From: Hydrogenovibrio sp.
GTDB taxonomy: Bacteria > Pseudomonadota > Gammaproteobacteria > Thiomicrospirales > Thiomicrospiraceae
NCBI GenBank assembly: GCA_015484555.1
Contig: WFMZ01000056.1
Location: forward strand, 1 to 64,000
Reading direction: 5' to 3'
Length of the DNA: 64,000 nucleotides
Below the pieces are notes generated by a model, which saw nothing but the letters and a program-made list of their open reading frames with translations, was not told the origin of the DNA and searched no databases. The translations under genes were made by a program, and so were the position numbers. Position 1 is the stretch's first letter, and each line of letters opens with the position of its first letter. Shown piece after piece: positions 46,169-57,144 of the stretch.

Positions 46169-47386
46169 TTAACTACGATATTCTGCATTAATCTTAACGT
46201 AATCATAAGAGAAATCAGTCGTCCAAACCGTTTCCTTTACCTTTCCACGGTTCAATACAATTCTAATTGTAATATCGGTTTCATTCATCACGGCCTGGCC
46301 CGCTTCTTCGGTATAGCTGCTGGCTCGTCCACCATTCTCTACCAATAAAACATCGCCTAAATAAATTTGAAGCGTGTCAACATTCAAGCTTTCAACGCCC
46401 GAACGCCCGACTGCCGCCAAAATACGACCCCAGTTTGGGTCTGATGCAAATAAAGCCGTTTTAACCAAAGGTGACAAGGCAACAGTATTAGCAACTTGTA
46501 AAGCTTCTTCTACGGTATGGGCACTTTCTACTTCAATAGACACAAACTTAGTCGCCCCTTCACCATCACGAATAATTTTTTGTGCTAAGTCCGTCATGCA
46601 CTCATGCATTGCCGCTGAAAACTGCTTAAAGGCGGCTGAATCTACCGAGTCAATTACCGGCATATCAGCTTGCTGTGTTGCAGTTAAAGTGCAGGCATCA
46701 TTCGTTGAAGTGTCGCCATCGACCGTAATACGGTTAAAGGATTGGTTGATAGCTGAAGTCATAATCGTTTGTAAACAGGCTTGGGTAATCTTGGCATCGG
46801 TCGCCACAAACCCTAGCATAGTTGCCATATTAGGGTGGATCATCCCCGAGCCTTTCGAGCAACCTGTCAAGGTAACGGTATGACCTTCTATATCAATCAC
46901 TTTGCTGTAAGTTTTTGCCACTAAGTCAGTGGTTAAGATACCTTCTGAAGCTTCTTTCCAATGAGTAGCTGCCAGATTTGCCACCGCCATTGGCATGGCC
47001 ATTTCAATTTTGTCCATCGGTAAGTTTTCACCAATAACGCCTGTTGAAAAAGGTAAGACTTGATTTGCATCACAACCTAGCTCATCGGCTAGTAAAGAAC
47101 AGGTTTGCATGGCATCATCCATGCCCTGCTTTCCCGTACCCGCATTGGCATTGCCACTGTTAATCACCAAGGCGCGAATATTATGCTGATGAGTCACTGC
47201 CAATAGGTTTTGCTTGGCCAAGGTCACCGGTGCGGCACAAAAGGCATTCTGCGTAAAGGTGGCCACAGTAATAGCTTCTTCAACAAATTGAAGCACGACA
47301 AAGTCTTCTGTACCCGACTTTTTAATTTTAGCTGCTGTTGTGCCAAGGTAGACACCTGCAACAGGATGTAAATTAATATGACTCAT
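46169..47386 (-). CDS. argJ: Glutamate N-acetyltransferase / amino-acid acetyltransferase ArgJ
   Basis: 405 residues from the ATG at 47386, which has GGAGAG 8 bases upstream; a TTG 5 codons earlier is less likely. Autocleavage site PNMATML gives Ala188-Thr189 with Thr189 the nucleophile. ArgJ recycles the acetyl group from acetylornithine to glutamate, and in some species also uses acetyl-CoA. argA is also present in this window, so a monofunctional ArgJ is likely. Confidence 0.95.
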   Translation of the reverse strand: MSHINLHPVAGVYLGTTAAKIKKSGTEDFVVLQFVEEAITVATFTQNAFCAAPVTLAKQNLLAVTHQHNIRALVINSGNANAGTGKQGMDDAMQTCSLLADELGCDANQVLPFSTGVIGENLPMDKIEMAMPMAVANLAATHWKEASEGILTTDLVAKTYSKVIDIEGHTVTLTGCSKGSGMIHPNMATMLGFVATDAKITQACLQTIMTSAINQSFNRITVDGDTSTNDACTLTATQQADMPVIDSVDSAAFKQFSAAMHECMTDLAQKIIRDGEGATKFVSIEVESAHTVEEALQVANTVALSPLVKTALFASDPNWGRILAAVGRSGVESLNVDTLQIYLGDVLLVENGGRASSYTEEAGQAVMNETDITIRIVLNRGKVKETVWTTDFSYDYVKINAEYRS

Positions 47387-47408
47387 TATTTTTCTCTCCA
47401 AAATAAAA

Positions 47409-47433
47409 AAGCCCTGTCCAAAAAACAGGGCTT
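47409..47433 (-). terminator. secA terminator
   Basis: AAGCCCTGT / ACAGGGCTT stem with TTTTTT tail on the minus strand, between secA and argJ. Confidence 0.85.
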
Positions 47434-47500
47434 CTTCAAAATTTAATCACTTTCATCTTAGCGATTTTTTATTGTGGAGTCAAGCTTGTGCAAAACACGA

Positions 47501-50206
47501 CTAACTTAACTTACCATGACATTGCTTATACTTTTTACCCGAACCGCAAGGGCAAGGTTCATTACGCCCTACTTTAGGCATCTCTCGCTTAAAGGTTCTA
47601 TCTTCTACAACCGTATCATCATTCACTTCATCTGCTGAAGGGTGCGTGGCTTCTAGATGATCTGGGCGCTCTGCAATTTGCGCTTCTTCAAATTCGGTTA
47701 CATCTTCTGAACTTTGAATTTGCACCTGCATTAGGGTCAAGGTGGTTTCAAAAACAACATCATTCAAGAAATTACCAAACATTTCAGCTGATGTTTTGCG
47801 ATACTCTTGAAAGGGGTCTTTTTGAGCAAAGCCTTTTAGGTGTATCCAACCACGTAAATAATCCATTTCATTTAGATGGTGACGCCATTGCTGATCAATA
47901 GTTCGCAACAAGACTTCTTTTTCAAAACGATGACGAGTATCTTCATCTAATGGGCTCATTTTAGCTAAATACAGTGCTTTTAGCTCAGTATTAATTTTTT
48001 CTTTCAAGGTCTCTTCATACAATGACTTATCCTTGTTAACCCATTCTTGAACCGCTAATTCAACTGAAAGCTCTTCTTTTAAGGACGCTTCTAAGCCCAC
48101 TAAATCCCATTGCTCTTCTAAGCTACCTGGTGGGACAAATTTCTCCATCATCACATCAATAGCACTTTCTCTTAATGAATCAATGACTTCAGAAATTTCT
48201 GATTCTTCCATTAATTCATTACGTTGTGAGTAAACAACCTTGCGCTGTTCGTTTGAAACATTATCAAACTTCAGTAAGTTAGCTCGCTCGTCTTGGTGCA
48301 TTCTTTCAACTTGCTTTTGTGCACGTTCAATAGATTTTGTCACCATATTATGCTCAATGGCTTCATCTGATTTCATGCCCAAACGACGCATCATATTTTT
48401 AACTTTTTCTGAAGCAAAACGACGCATTAGGTCATCATCTAATGAAAGGTAAAAACGAGTCATACCTGGGTCACCTTGACGACCGGAACGACCACGCAAC
48501 TGGTTATCAATACGTCGAGATTCATGACGTTCAGAACCAATGACCATCAAGCCACCTGCCTCTAATACATCGTGGTGTCGTTGCTGCCAGGCAGTTTTAA
48601 CGTCGGCAATATGTGCTTCTGAAGGATTATCTAAAGCATCTAGCTCTACTTCTAGGTTTCCACCCAAGACAATATCAGTACCACGACCAGCCATGTTGGT
48701 AGCAATAGTGATGGCACCAGGACGACCAGCTTCTGCAATAATAATCGCTTCACGACCATGCTGCTTTGCATTTAATACATTATGCTGAATTTTTGCTTTG
48801 TTCAAAAGTTCGGAAAGTACTTCAGACATATCAATAGAAGCCGTTCCCACTAGAATAGGCTGCCCTGTCTTATGAATTTTGATGATATCTTTGACAATAG
48901 CATTAAATTTTCCTTCAATATCTAAGAAAATGAAGTCTGGCTTATCTACTCTTTTGGGTTCTACATTAGTCGGAACCACCACCACTTCTAAATCATAGGT
49001 TGATAAAAACTCACCCGCTTCTGTATCCGCGGTTCCAGTCATACCAGACAGTTTTCCATATTGACGAAAGTAGTTTTGAAACGTGATCGAAGCATAGGTC
49101 TGACTTTCAGGCTGTATAGTAACGCCTTCTTTTGCCTCTACCGCTTGGTGCAGCCCACTTCCCCAGCGTCGACCGGCCATTTTTCGACCCGAAAATTCAT
49201 CGATAATAATAACTTCGCCATCTTGCACCAGATAATCGGCATTGACTTCAAACAATAAATTGGCGCGCAAGGTTGCATTAACTAGCGTCATTAACCCTAC
49301 ATTTTCAGGAGAATACAGTGAATCAAATTCTTCAAAAATACCCGCTTCAATTAAAATCCCTTCTACTTTGGAATAACCATCATCGGTTAAGTGAATTTGT
49401 TTTGTTTTCTCATCAATAACATAGTCGCCAGTTGAAGTTTTTGTCTCTTTATTTTCTTCACCACGCTCCAGCTTATCAACGATTGGCAGCATACTTTTAT
49501 ATAATTCAGACTTATCTTCTGCAGGACCTGAAATAATCAAAGGGGTTCTGGCTTCATCAATTAAAATTGAATCTACCTCATCAATAACCGCAAAGTTTTG
49601 AGGGCGCATAACACGTTCTTCAGCAAAAATGGCCATGTTATCGCGAAGATAATCAAAACCAAATTCATTATTAGTACCATAGGTAATATCAGATTGGTAA
49701 GCCGCCTTCTTTTGCTCTGACGACTGACCCGATAAAATAACCCCCGTATTCAGCCCTAAAAACGCATACAACTGACCCATTTGCTCAGCATCACGAGCAG
49801 CTAAATAGTCATTCACAGTAATAACATGGACACCATTTCCTGCTAAAGCATTTAGATAGACGGGTAAGGTAGCAACTAACGTTTTACCTTCACCTGTACG
49901 CATCTCAGCAATATCGCCTTCATGAAGCACCATGCCACCAATCATCTGTACATCAAAATGACGTAATTCTAAAGTACGTAAACTGGCTTCACGAACCACA
50001 GCAAAAGCTTCTGGCAAGATATCATCTAACGTCTTTCCATCTGCTAACTGTTGCTTAAATACTTCTGTTTTGGCCTTAAGTTCGTCATCATTTAACGATT
50101 GCAAAGCCGCTTCATAACTATTAATTAGTTGAATTCTTTTGTTGTATTTTTTAAGCAGGCGGTCGTTACGACTACCGAAAATTTTTGTGAAGAAGGACAA
50201 GGCCAT
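47501..50206 (-). CDS. secA: Preprotein translocase ATPase SecA
   Basis: 901 residues (E. coli 901). Walker [24 protein letters not shown], second nucleotide-binding domain with [13 protein letters not shown], and the C-terminal zinc site [13 protein letters not shown] that binds SecB and phospholipids. Drives Sec export, including SoxX and SoxA in this window. Confidence 0.98.
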   Translation of the reverse strand: MALSFFTKIFGSRNDRLLKKYNKRIQLINSYEAALQSLNDDELKAKTEVFKQQLADGKTLDDILPEAFAVVREASLRTLELRHFDVQMIGGMVLHEGDIAEMRTGEGKTLVATLPVYLNALAGNGVHVITVNDYLAARDAEQMGQLYAFLGLNTGVILSGQSSEQKKAAYQSDITYGTNNEFGFDYLRDNMAIFAEERVMRPQNFAVIDEVDSILIDEARTPLIISGPAEDKSELYKSMLPIVDKLERGEENKETKTSTGDYVIDEKTKQIHLTDDGYSKVEGILIEAGIFEEFDSLYSPENVGLMTLVNATLRANLLFEVNADYLVQDGEVIIIDEFSGRKMAGRRWGSGLHQAVEAKEGVTIQPESQTYASITFQNYFRQYGKLSGMTGTADTEAGEFLSTYDLEVVVVPTNVEPKRVDKPDFIFLDIEGKFNAIVKDIIKIHKTGQPILVGTASIDMSEVLSELLNKAKIQHNVLNAKQHGREAIIIAEAGRPGAITIATNMAGRGTDIVLGGNLEVELDALDNPSEAHIADVKTAWQQRHHDVLEAGGLMVIGSERHESRRIDNQLRGRSGRQGDPGMTRFYLSLDDDLMRRFASEKVKNMMRRLGMKSDEAIEHNMVTKSIERAQKQVERMHQDERANLLKFDNVSNEQRKVVYSQRNELMEESEISEVIDSLRESAIDVMMEKFVPPGSLEEQWDLVGLEASLKEELSVELAVQEWVNKDKSLYEETLKEKINTELKALYLAKMSPLDEDTRHRFEKEVLLRTIDQQWRHHLNEMDYLRGWIHLKGFAQKDPFQEYRKTSAEMFGNFLNDVVFETTLTLMQVQIQSSEDVTEFEEAQIAERPDHLEATHPSADEVNDDTVVEDRTFKREMPKVGRNEPCPCGSGKKYKQCHGKLS

Positions 50207-50293
50207 TTTTGTAAAAATCCATATTTAAGTAGAAATGAAATATTGGCAAATATAGTACCATATTTATTCTATTTTTATGAGATGCAAATATAA

Positions 50294-50319
50294 AAAAGGC
50301 CAGCATTTGCTGGCCTTTT
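50294..50319 (-). terminator. lpxC terminator
   Basis: AAAAGGCCAGC / GCTGGCCTTTT, an 11-pair stem with tight loop and T-run on the minus strand; 15 bases after the stop. Confidence 0.9.
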
Positions 50320-50333
50320 AAAAACGCTAAAAA

Positions 50334-51254
50334 TTAAGCAGATATTTTACTGGTACCATAATCAATTGGTGGCTCTTGATCGCGGTAATCTACTATCTCA
50401 TAAGCCGACTTATCTGCCATTAATGCTCTTAGCAATTGGTTATTTAAAGCATGTCCAGATTTGTGGGCTGTAAACTCACCTACAATAGCATGACCTGCCA
50501 TAAATAAATCGCCCACCGCATCTAAAATTTTATGGCGAACAAACTCATCTTTATCACGCAAGCCTTCTTCGTTCATCACACCACTGTCATCTAAACCAAT
50601 CGCATTGTGTAGACCTGCGCCTAGGCCTAAATTCTTAGACCTTAAATATTCCATATCCTTCATAAACCCAAAGGTTCTAGCACGACTCACTTCTTTGAAA
50701 TAAGCGGTTGATGAAAAATCTAAGGTCATACTTTCAGCTGTGTTATCAAAAGCAGGGTGATCAAATTCTATTGAAAAGTTTAATTTAAAGCCTTCATAAG
50801 GCGTAAAAGTAGCCACGCCTCCTTTATCATTTGAAACAGAGACTTCCTTTAAAATTCGCAAGAAAGATTTCGGGGCATCCTGTAATTCAATACCGGCAGC
50901 TTGTAACAAGAACAAAAAGTGTGCGGCACTGCCATCCATAATAGGCACTTCATCTGAAGTAATATCAATATAAACATTATCAATACCCACGCCTGCCAAG
51001 GCTGACATAAGGTGTTCGATAGTTGCAATCTTCACCTTAGAGCCAGCTATATCTCGAACAATAGTGGTACATAAGGTAGTTTCACCAACAAGATTAGGGG
51101 AAACAGGGAATTCAACGATAGGGTCAACATCAACTCGTCGAAAAACAATACCCGTATTAATAGGGGCGGGGTGCAAAGTCAAAATAGCTTCATGACCTGT
51201 ATGCAGGCCAACGCCCTTTGCTTTTATCTTGTTAGAAAGTGTTTTTTGTTTCAC
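50334..51254 (-). CDS. lpxC: UDP-3-O-acyl-N-acetylglucosamine deacetylase
   Basis: Committed step of lipid A synthesis, zinc enzyme. 306 residues. Zinc-ligand His in TIEHLMSAL, then HKILDAVGDLFMAGH with His and Asp ligands and catalytic His. Start codon GTG. It lies directly after ftsA; the ftsZ gene usually between them is missing. Confidence 0.97.
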   Translation of the reverse strand: MKQKTLSNKIKAKGVGLHTGHEAILTLHPAPINTGIVFRRVDVDPIVEFPVSPNLVGETTLCTTIVRDIAGSKVKIATIEHLMSALAGVGIDNVYIDITSDEVPIMDGSAAHFLFLLQAAGIELQDAPKSFLRILKEVSVSNDKGGVATFTPYEGFKLNFSIEFDHPAFDNTAESMTLDFSSTAYFKEVSRARTFGFMKDMEYLRSKNLGLGAGLHNAIGLDDSGVMNEEGLRDKDEFVRHKILDAVGDLFMAGHAIVGEFTAHKSGHALNNQLLRALMADKSAYEIVDYRDQEPPIDYGTSKISA

Positions 51255-51367
51255 GAAATAAGACCCGTCATTCTATTTTTAATATAGGAAGCATTTTACC
51301 AGACTCGCCTTGTTTCTGGGAACAAAAGTTCAACTAGCTAGATTAGCTAAACCAATTAAAAATAGAC

Positions 51368-52621
51368 TTAAAAACTGGCTTTAAACCAACTTTTCATACT
51401 ATCCAAAATAGAGCCTGCATCCATCGGTTTTGAACCCTCTTCTTCAGGCTGTACTTTATAAACTGTGTTCTGCTGTGCATAATGCAACAGGCCGACAGTA
51501 GTCGCAAAAGAAGGGCTAGAAATTTCTTCTTTCAAACCTTTAACATCTGTAGGAACCCCCAAGCGAACAGGCATATGAAAAACTTCTTCAGCAAGCTCCA
51601 CAGCGCCTTCAACTAAGGAACTTCCTCCTGTTAAAACGATTCCTGCAGCAATTTTATCTTCAAACCCTGCTCGACGAAGCTCAGCTTGAATAAGTTGAAA
51701 TAGTTCTTCATAACGAGGTTCAATGACTTCTACCAAGGTATGGCGAGATAAGCAACGAGAAGGTCTATCGCCCACTGAGGCAACTTCAATTTCTTCATCT
51801 GTCGCAATGAGCTGTGGCAAAGCACAAGCATATTGACGTTTAATTTTTTCTGCAGCTGCTGTCGGTGTTCTTAAAGCAACGGCAATGTCATTAGTGACCT
51901 GGTCACCCGCAACAGGGATAACGGCTGTGTGGCGAATGGCGCCATTCTGAAAAATAGCAATATCAGTCGTACCACCCCCAATATCAACCAAGCAGACACC
52001 GAGCTCTTTCTCATCTTCAGACAAGACCGCTTCAGATGAGGCCAGTTGCTCTAAAATAAGTGCATCTACCTTTAAGTCGCATTTTTCAACACACTTTGTA
52101 ATATTTTGAGCGGCACTAACAGAACCTGTCACCATATGTACTTTGGCTTCTAATCGTACACCTGACATACCAATCGGCTCACGAATGCCACCTTGGCTAT
52201 CAATCATAAATTCTTGTGGCAAGATATGAAGTACTTCTTGATCACCTGGAATGGCAATGGTCTGTGCGGCATCAATAACGCGCTGAACATCTTCTTCTTG
52301 TACTTCTTGATTGCTAATGGCAACCATGCCATTTGAGTTAAAACTACCAATATGACTACCGGCAATACCCACTGAAACAGACTTAGCTTTAACGCCAGAC
52401 ATACGCTCAGCACCATCAATAGCATGCTGAATGGATTCTACCGTCGCATCAATATTCACAACCACACCCTTCTTCAAGCCTTTGGAGGGGTGTGTTCCCA
52501 AACCAATCACTTCAATAGAACCATCGTCTTTTATTTTACCGACAATGGCGGCTATTTTTGAAGTACCAATATCTAAACCAATTACCACGTTAGATTGTGT
52601 AGATTGTTGCTTCTTTGCCAT
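51368..52621 (-). CDS. ftsA: Cell-division protein FtsA
   Basis: Actin-like ATPase that anchors FtsZ to the membrane. 417 residues. ATP-fold motifs GLDIGTSKIAAIVG, DIGGGTTDIAIF and VLTGGSSLVEG, C-terminal amphipathic membrane-targeting helix (DSMKSWFKASF). Follows ftsQ. Confidence 0.96.
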   Translation of the reverse strand: MAKKQQSTQSNVVIGLDIGTSKIAAIVGKIKDDGSIEVIGLGTHPSKGLKKGVVVNIDATVESIQHAIDGAERMSGVKAKSVSVGIAGSHIGSFNSNGMVAISNQEVQEEDVQRVIDAAQTIAIPGDQEVLHILPQEFMIDSQGGIREPIGMSGVRLEAKVHMVTGSVSAAQNITKCVEKCDLKVDALILEQLASSEAVLSEDEKELGVCLVDIGGGTTDIAIFQNGAIRHTAVIPVAGDQVTNDIAVALRTPTAAAEKIKRQYACALPQLIATDEEIEVASVGDRPSRCLSRHTLVEVIEPRYEELFQLIQAELRRAGFEDKIAAGIVLTGGSSLVEGAVELAEEVFHMPVRLGVPTDVKGLKEEISSPSFATTVGLLHYAQQNTVYKVQPEEEGSKPMDAGSILDSMKSWFKASF

Positions 52622-52650
52622 CTTTTTTTGAGCCTTCAGTATGCTTGAAT

Positions 52651-53346
52651 TTAGAGTTTCTTAGGGTCGTTTTTTTGTTTGACTACGAAGCCATTACTAT
52701 AGCGTAAATCATACAATTTTGCTTGTTTTCTTAGGGAGCGTTTTATTTTAGGGTAGGCTTCAATAAACAGGTCTATTTTAGCTTGCCAGTTTTTATAACC
52801 TACTCTAACACTCGTGCCTGACATAAAATTAATTAACCAACTGCTATCTACTTGCTGTTCAATACTTTGAATAAGCCAACCGAGTTTTCCAAAAGATTTT
52901 TGAAAAGCAACAAGATGTTTAAGTAAATCTTTAGAGTTTTTATCCTCCCCGCTTAAGATAACGTAACCCTGAAAGGGCTTAATGGATCTAGGGTAAAAAA
53001 TATCACCATTTTGGTTTAATAAAGCATCATCTCCCCAACGAACAATAGGGTTTTGCTCTTCAATACTCACAGCAAGTGTTCCCGGCCATTTTCTAGTGAC
53101 GGTGGCTTTATACACCCAGTCCAACTGTAACAATTTAGCATGCAACGAGCTCAAATTTAAGCGCCAAAACTCTTGGCCGATATAAGGCTGTAAAACCTGA
53201 TCGACCTGCTCTGATTTTAGTTGCTTTAAAGGCGTTAGAATTCGGTATTCTTGCAACATACGACCCTGAAAAAATAGCAACCAAGCCAGGCCAATGAAGA
53301 TTAGCAAGGTTAACACAGCAGTAACCAGCTTACGTTTGGCCATCAT
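52651..53346 (-). CDS. ftsQ: Cell-division protein FtsQ
   Basis: 231 residues. Short cytoplasmic N-terminus, one membrane helix (TAVLTLLIFIGLAWLLFF), a POTRA domain (about 35-105) and a beta domain. Bridges early and late divisome. Family mark: RKWPGTLAVSIEEQNPIVRW. Confidence 0.9.
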   Translation of the reverse strand: MMAKRKLVTAVLTLLIFIGLAWLLFFQGRMLQEYRILTPLKQLKSEQVDQVLQPYIGQEFWRLNLSSLHAKLLQLDWVYKATVTRKWPGTLAVSIEEQNPIVRWGDDALLNQNGDIFYPRSIKPFQGYVILSGEDKNSKDLLKHLVAFQKSFGKLGWLIQSIEQQVDSSWLINFMSGTSVRVGYKNWQAKIDLFIEAYPKIKRSLRKQAKLYDLRYSNGFVVKQKNDPKKL

Positions 53347-53357
53347 TTATGCATTCC

Positions 53358-54314
53358 CTATTTTGCTTGAATCGACATCAGTAACAATACAACCAAGTCT
53401 GGGAATGAAAGCCCTATCGCCTTAGCTGCCATCGGAACCAAACTATGATCTGTCATGCCTGGCACGGTGTTCAATTCAATTAACCAAGGCTGATCCTCTT
53501 CATCAAGCATAATATCTACTCGCCCCCAACCTTCTGCACCCAGTACATCAAACCCTTGCAAACTTAAAGCCTGCATATGCTGTTCAACACCAGACGCTAA
53601 AGTCACTGGGCAAATATACTGCGTATCATGGGTTTTATATTTGGCATCAAAATCATAAAAATCATGATCTGTTTTTAACTCAATTAAAGGCAAGGCATGG
53701 CCGTCAATGACGGCACAGGTAAATTCACGACCCGTTATCCATTTTTCAATTAATATTTCAGAATCATAACCTTGCGCAAAGCTAACTGCATCCGTTAATT
53801 CTGCTAAGTTATTGGCTTTGCGCATACCGATACTTGACCCTTCTCGAACAGGCTTCACAATGACTGGGAAACCCATATCAAAAGTATCTGCCTCAAAAGG
53901 ATTTAAAGGCGACACTCTTTTAAAAGGTGGCGTGGCAATATCTACCCCTTTCCATAGCCACTTAGTTCTTAATTTATCCATCGCCAAGGCAGAAGCCGCT
54001 TGACCACTGCCTGTATAAGGAAGATTTAAAGAATCTAAAATGGCTTGCACACCACCATCCTCGCCCCAGCGGCCATGAATAATATTAAACACACTGTCAT
54101 ACTTTCCAGACAGGTCAAGCAACTGCTCAATACGAGTCACATCAATTAAAGTAGCATTTACTTGCTTTGAAATTAAGGCATCATAGACAGCTTTCCCACT
54201 ATTTAAAGACACTTCTCGCTCTGCCGCAGTACCCCCCATAATAACGGCCACTCTGCCTAAGTCTATTTGAGCAGCGCCATTTACTTTAGATAATAAGGCT
54301 GAATAACTAGGCAT
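53358..54314 (-). CDS. ddlB: D-alanine-D-alanine ligase
   Basis: 318 residues from ATG 54314, which overlaps the murC stop by 8 bases; a GTG further upstream would overlap by 44. ATP-grasp fold with GGTAAEREVSLNSG, EGSSIGMRKA and ELNTVPGMTDHSLVP. Confidence 0.95.
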   Translation of the reverse strand: MPSYSALLSKVNGAAQIDLGRVAVIMGGTAAEREVSLNSGKAVYDALISKQVNATLIDVTRIEQLLDLSGKYDSVFNIIHGRWGEDGGVQAILDSLNLPYTGSGQAASALAMDKLRTKWLWKGVDIATPPFKRVSPLNPFEADTFDMGFPVIVKPVREGSSIGMRKANNLAELTDAVSFAQGYDSEILIEKWITGREFTCAVIDGHALPLIELKTDHDFYDFDAKYKTHDTQYICPVTLASGVEQHMQALSLQGFDVLGAEGWGRVDIMLDEEDQPWLIELNTVPGMTDHSLVPMAAKAIGLSFPDLVVLLLMSIQAK

Positions 54315-55689
54315 CTTCGGTCCATTTTTTAGCGACTTGGCCAATATCACCCGCTCCCATCACCAAGACAACATCATCATCCATTAGAACGTTTTCTGCA
54401 ATGCCCTCTAAGCTATCAAAGGTTTCAGCATGTACACTTTCTTTTTTTCCCAATAAACGCAATGATTGTAACAAAGCTTTAGAGTCAAATGCCGTCAGGG
54501 GCGTTTCACCCGCTGGGTAAACTTCGGCTAGAATCAGTAAGTCAGGCACCATTAGGGCCTGCACAAATTCATCAAATAAATCACGGGTTCGTGAATAGCG
54601 GTGTGGTTGAAAAACCAATACTAAACGTTTTCCAGGGAATGCCTCTTTTGCGGTTTTTAAGGTGGCTTCAAGCTCCGTTGGGTGATGACCATAATCATCG
54701 ACCAAGGTAATATTTTTACCGCCAACCATACGATTTGGATAAACCTCAAAACGACGCCCCACCCCTTTAAAGTCAGCCAGCCCTTTTTGAATATCAGCAA
54801 CCGATACATCTAATTCTAATGCCACGGTAATGGCGGCCAATGAGTTTAAAACATTATGATCACCCGGTTGCGCCAAGGTAACGTCAAACGGGTCTATATC
54901 GTAGGCTTCAACAGTAAAGTGCATAATCAAGCCATCCGCCTTAACATTGACGGCTCTCACATCGGCATTTTCGCTGAAACCATAGGTAAAAATTTTACGA
55001 GAGAGTTTTGGTAAAATAGCCTGGATATTGACATCATCAATACACAAAATAGCCATACCATAGAAAGGTAGGCGGTGAATAAATTCAATAAAGGTATTTT
55101 CTAATACCTGATAATCGCCTTGATAGGTTTCCATGTGATCTTGATCAATATTGGTCACCACAGACATCATAGGGGAAAGGTGTAGGAAAGAGGCATCCGA
55201 CTCATCTGCTTCGGCCACCAAATATTTACTGGCGCCTAAACGTGCATTGGAATCTACCTGCTTTAACTTGCCACCTATTACAAAAGTAGGATCTAGCCCA
55301 CCTTGTGTTAAGACTGCTGCTGTTAAGCTAGTCGTTGTGGTTTTTCCATGAGTACCCGAAATAGCAATACCAAAACGCATTCTCATCAATTCGGCTAACA
55401 TCGCCGCTCTAGGAATCACAGGGATACGCATTTCACGAGCATAATCTACTTCTGGGTTGCCATCAGCAATCGCTGTCGATACCACGACCACATCACAAGT
55501 CTTAACCTGTTCCGCTTCATGGCCAATTTGAATTTGTGCGCCTAAAGACTTTAACCTGACGACCGTCGGGTTCATTTTAATATCTGATCCAGAAACGGTA
55601 TAACCCAGGTTTAAACAAACCTCGGCAATCCCTGCCATACCAACGCCGCCAATACCGACAAAATGAATTTTGCTTATATAATCTTTCAT
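54307..55689 (-). CDS. murC: UDP-N-acetylmuramate-L-alanine ligase
   Basis: 460 residues. N-terminal GIGGVGMAGIAEV, P-loop AISGTHGKTTTTSL, EADESDASFL and DYGHHPTELEATL. First step of peptide-stem synthesis. murB, normally between murC and ddlB, is absent. Confidence 0.97.
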   Translation of the reverse strand: MKDYISKIHFVGIGGVGMAGIAEVCLNLGYTVSGSDIKMNPTVVRLKSLGAQIQIGHEAEQVKTCDVVVVSTAIADGNPEVDYAREMRIPVIPRAAMLAELMRMRFGIAISGTHGKTTTTSLTAAVLTQGGLDPTFVIGGKLKQVDSNARLGASKYLVAEADESDASFLHLSPMMSVVTNIDQDHMETYQGDYQVLENTFIEFIHRLPFYGMAILCIDDVNIQAILPKLSRKIFTYGFSENADVRAVNVKADGLIMHFTVEAYDIDPFDVTLAQPGDHNVLNSLAAITVALELDVSVADIQKGLADFKGVGRRFEVYPNRMVGGKNITLVDDYGHHPTELEATLKTAKEAFPGKRLVLVFQPHRYSRTRDLFDEFVQALMVPDLLILAEVYPAGETPLTAFDSKALLQSLRLLGKKESVHAETFDSLEGIAENVLMDDDVVLVMGAGDIGQVAKKWTEDA

Positions 55690-55848
55690 GTTTTGCTCAA
55701 TGCCTAATCACTTACGTATATTTTAGGCTATATGATACAAAATACTAGGTCGGCCTGTGCCAGTTTTCAGCTAAAACTTAAAACGAATGGGCAGGCGTTA
55801 TTAAAGGGTGGGAAGAAAGTGGTAGAAAGTAATCAAGAGACATAAAGG

Positions 55849-55872
55849 AAGTAGGTTAGGTTTAACCTACTT
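55849..55872. repeat. Perfect hairpin between murC and sufS
   Basis: AAGTAGGTTA-GGTT-TAACCTACTT, 10-pair perfect stem with a 4-base loop, without a strong T-run. Possible weak terminator of sufBCDS on the minus strand or a protein site. Confidence 0.5.
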
Positions 55873-55908
55873 AAGCACGATAGCTTAAAAAAGAATTGCA
55901 GCAACATC

Positions 55909-57129
55909 TCACAGCAACATTTCTTTGGCTTCTTGAATAGCTTTGACCAAACAATCAATATCGGCTAAATTATTATAGACCCCAAAAGAGGCTCGCATTG
56001 TAGAAGGCACCTTAAACTTTTGCATCACCGGCATCGCACAATGATGACTCGCACGCAAGGCAATCCCATCTTGATCCATTAAGGTTGCCATATCATGCGG
56101 ATGCACACCTTCAATCGCAAAAGAGACAACCCCTCCTTTGTGCTTAGCCTGACCGATAATACGCAGGCCATCAATGGTTAATAGCTGTTCGGTTGCATAC
56201 TTGAGCAAACCATCTTCATATTCGGCTATTTCAGCTAAGCCAATACTTTGAACAAAATCAATCGCTGCACCTAAACCTATAGCACCAGAGATATTAGGCG
56301 TACCCGCTTCAAACTTATAAGGTAAAACATTAAATTTGGTTTGCTCAAAGGTAACTGAATAAATCATATCACCCCCACCTTGGTAAGGCGGCATTTCTTC
56401 CAACAAGGCTTGCTTACCAAACAATACCCCTATACCGGTTGGGCCATACATTTTGTGTGCTGAAAAAGCATAAAAATCACAGCCAATATCTTGAACATCA
56501 ACCGCTAAATGCGGCACAGATTGCGCGCCATCAATCAATACTTTCGCGCCTACAGCATGGGCTAAGGCGGTCATTTCTTTAACAGGGTTAATTGTGCCTA
56601 GTGCATTTGAAACATGCACAATAGATACAAACTTAGTTTTGCTCGATAACATACTTTTAAAGTCATCTAAACAAATTTCACCCAAATCATTAATGCGCAG
56701 AATACTTAAGATAATACCTAATTCATCACGCAAAAACTGCCAGGGCACAATATTAGAATGATGCTCCATTTCAGTAATGATAACTTCATCACCTGGCTTT
56801 AGGTTTTGTTTTCCCCAACTACTGGCGACCAAGTTAATAGACTCTGTTGTGCCGGCTGTAAAAATAATTTCTTGAGTGGCTGAAGCATTCAAAAATTGGC
56901 GCGTTTTTTTACGTGCACCTTCAAATAAATCGGTCGCTCGTTCACTTAAACCATAAACGCCACGATGTACATTGGCATTTTCAGAGGTGTAATAACGAGT
57001 AATGGCATCAATCACAGATTGAGGTTTTTGAGAGGTCGCACCATTGTCCAAATAGACCAAAGGCTGACCATTTTCAGTCTGCTGCAAAATAGGGAATTGT
57101 GCTCGAATATCAGTGAAATTTATACTCAT
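55909..57129 (-). CDS. sufS: Cysteine desulfurase SufS
   Basis: PLP enzyme supplying sulfur for Fe-S assembly. 406 residues. PLP Lys in AFSAHKMYGPTG, catalytic Cys in SHHCAMPVM. Group II desulfurase type. Last gene of sufBCDS; no sufE or sufU follows. Confidence 0.96.
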   Translation of the reverse strand: MSINFTDIRAQFPILQQTENGQPLVYLDNGATSQKPQSVIDAITRYYTSENANVHRGVYGLSERATDLFEGARKKTRQFLNASATQEIIFTAGTTESINLVASSWGKQNLKPGDEVIITEMEHHSNIVPWQFLRDELGIILSILRINDLGEICLDDFKSMLSSKTKFVSIVHVSNALGTINPVKEMTALAHAVGAKVLIDGAQSVPHLAVDVQDIGCDFYAFSAHKMYGPTGIGVLFGKQALLEEMPPYQGGGDMIYSVTFEQTKFNVLPYKFEAGTPNISGAIGLGAAIDFVQSIGLAEIAEYEDGLLKYATEQLLTIDGLRIIGQAKHKGGVVSFAIEGVHPHDMATLMDQDGIALRASHHCAMPVMQKFKVPSTMRASFGVYNNLADIDCLVKAIQEAKEMLL

Positions 57130-57144
57130 AAAAACCTTTAAATT

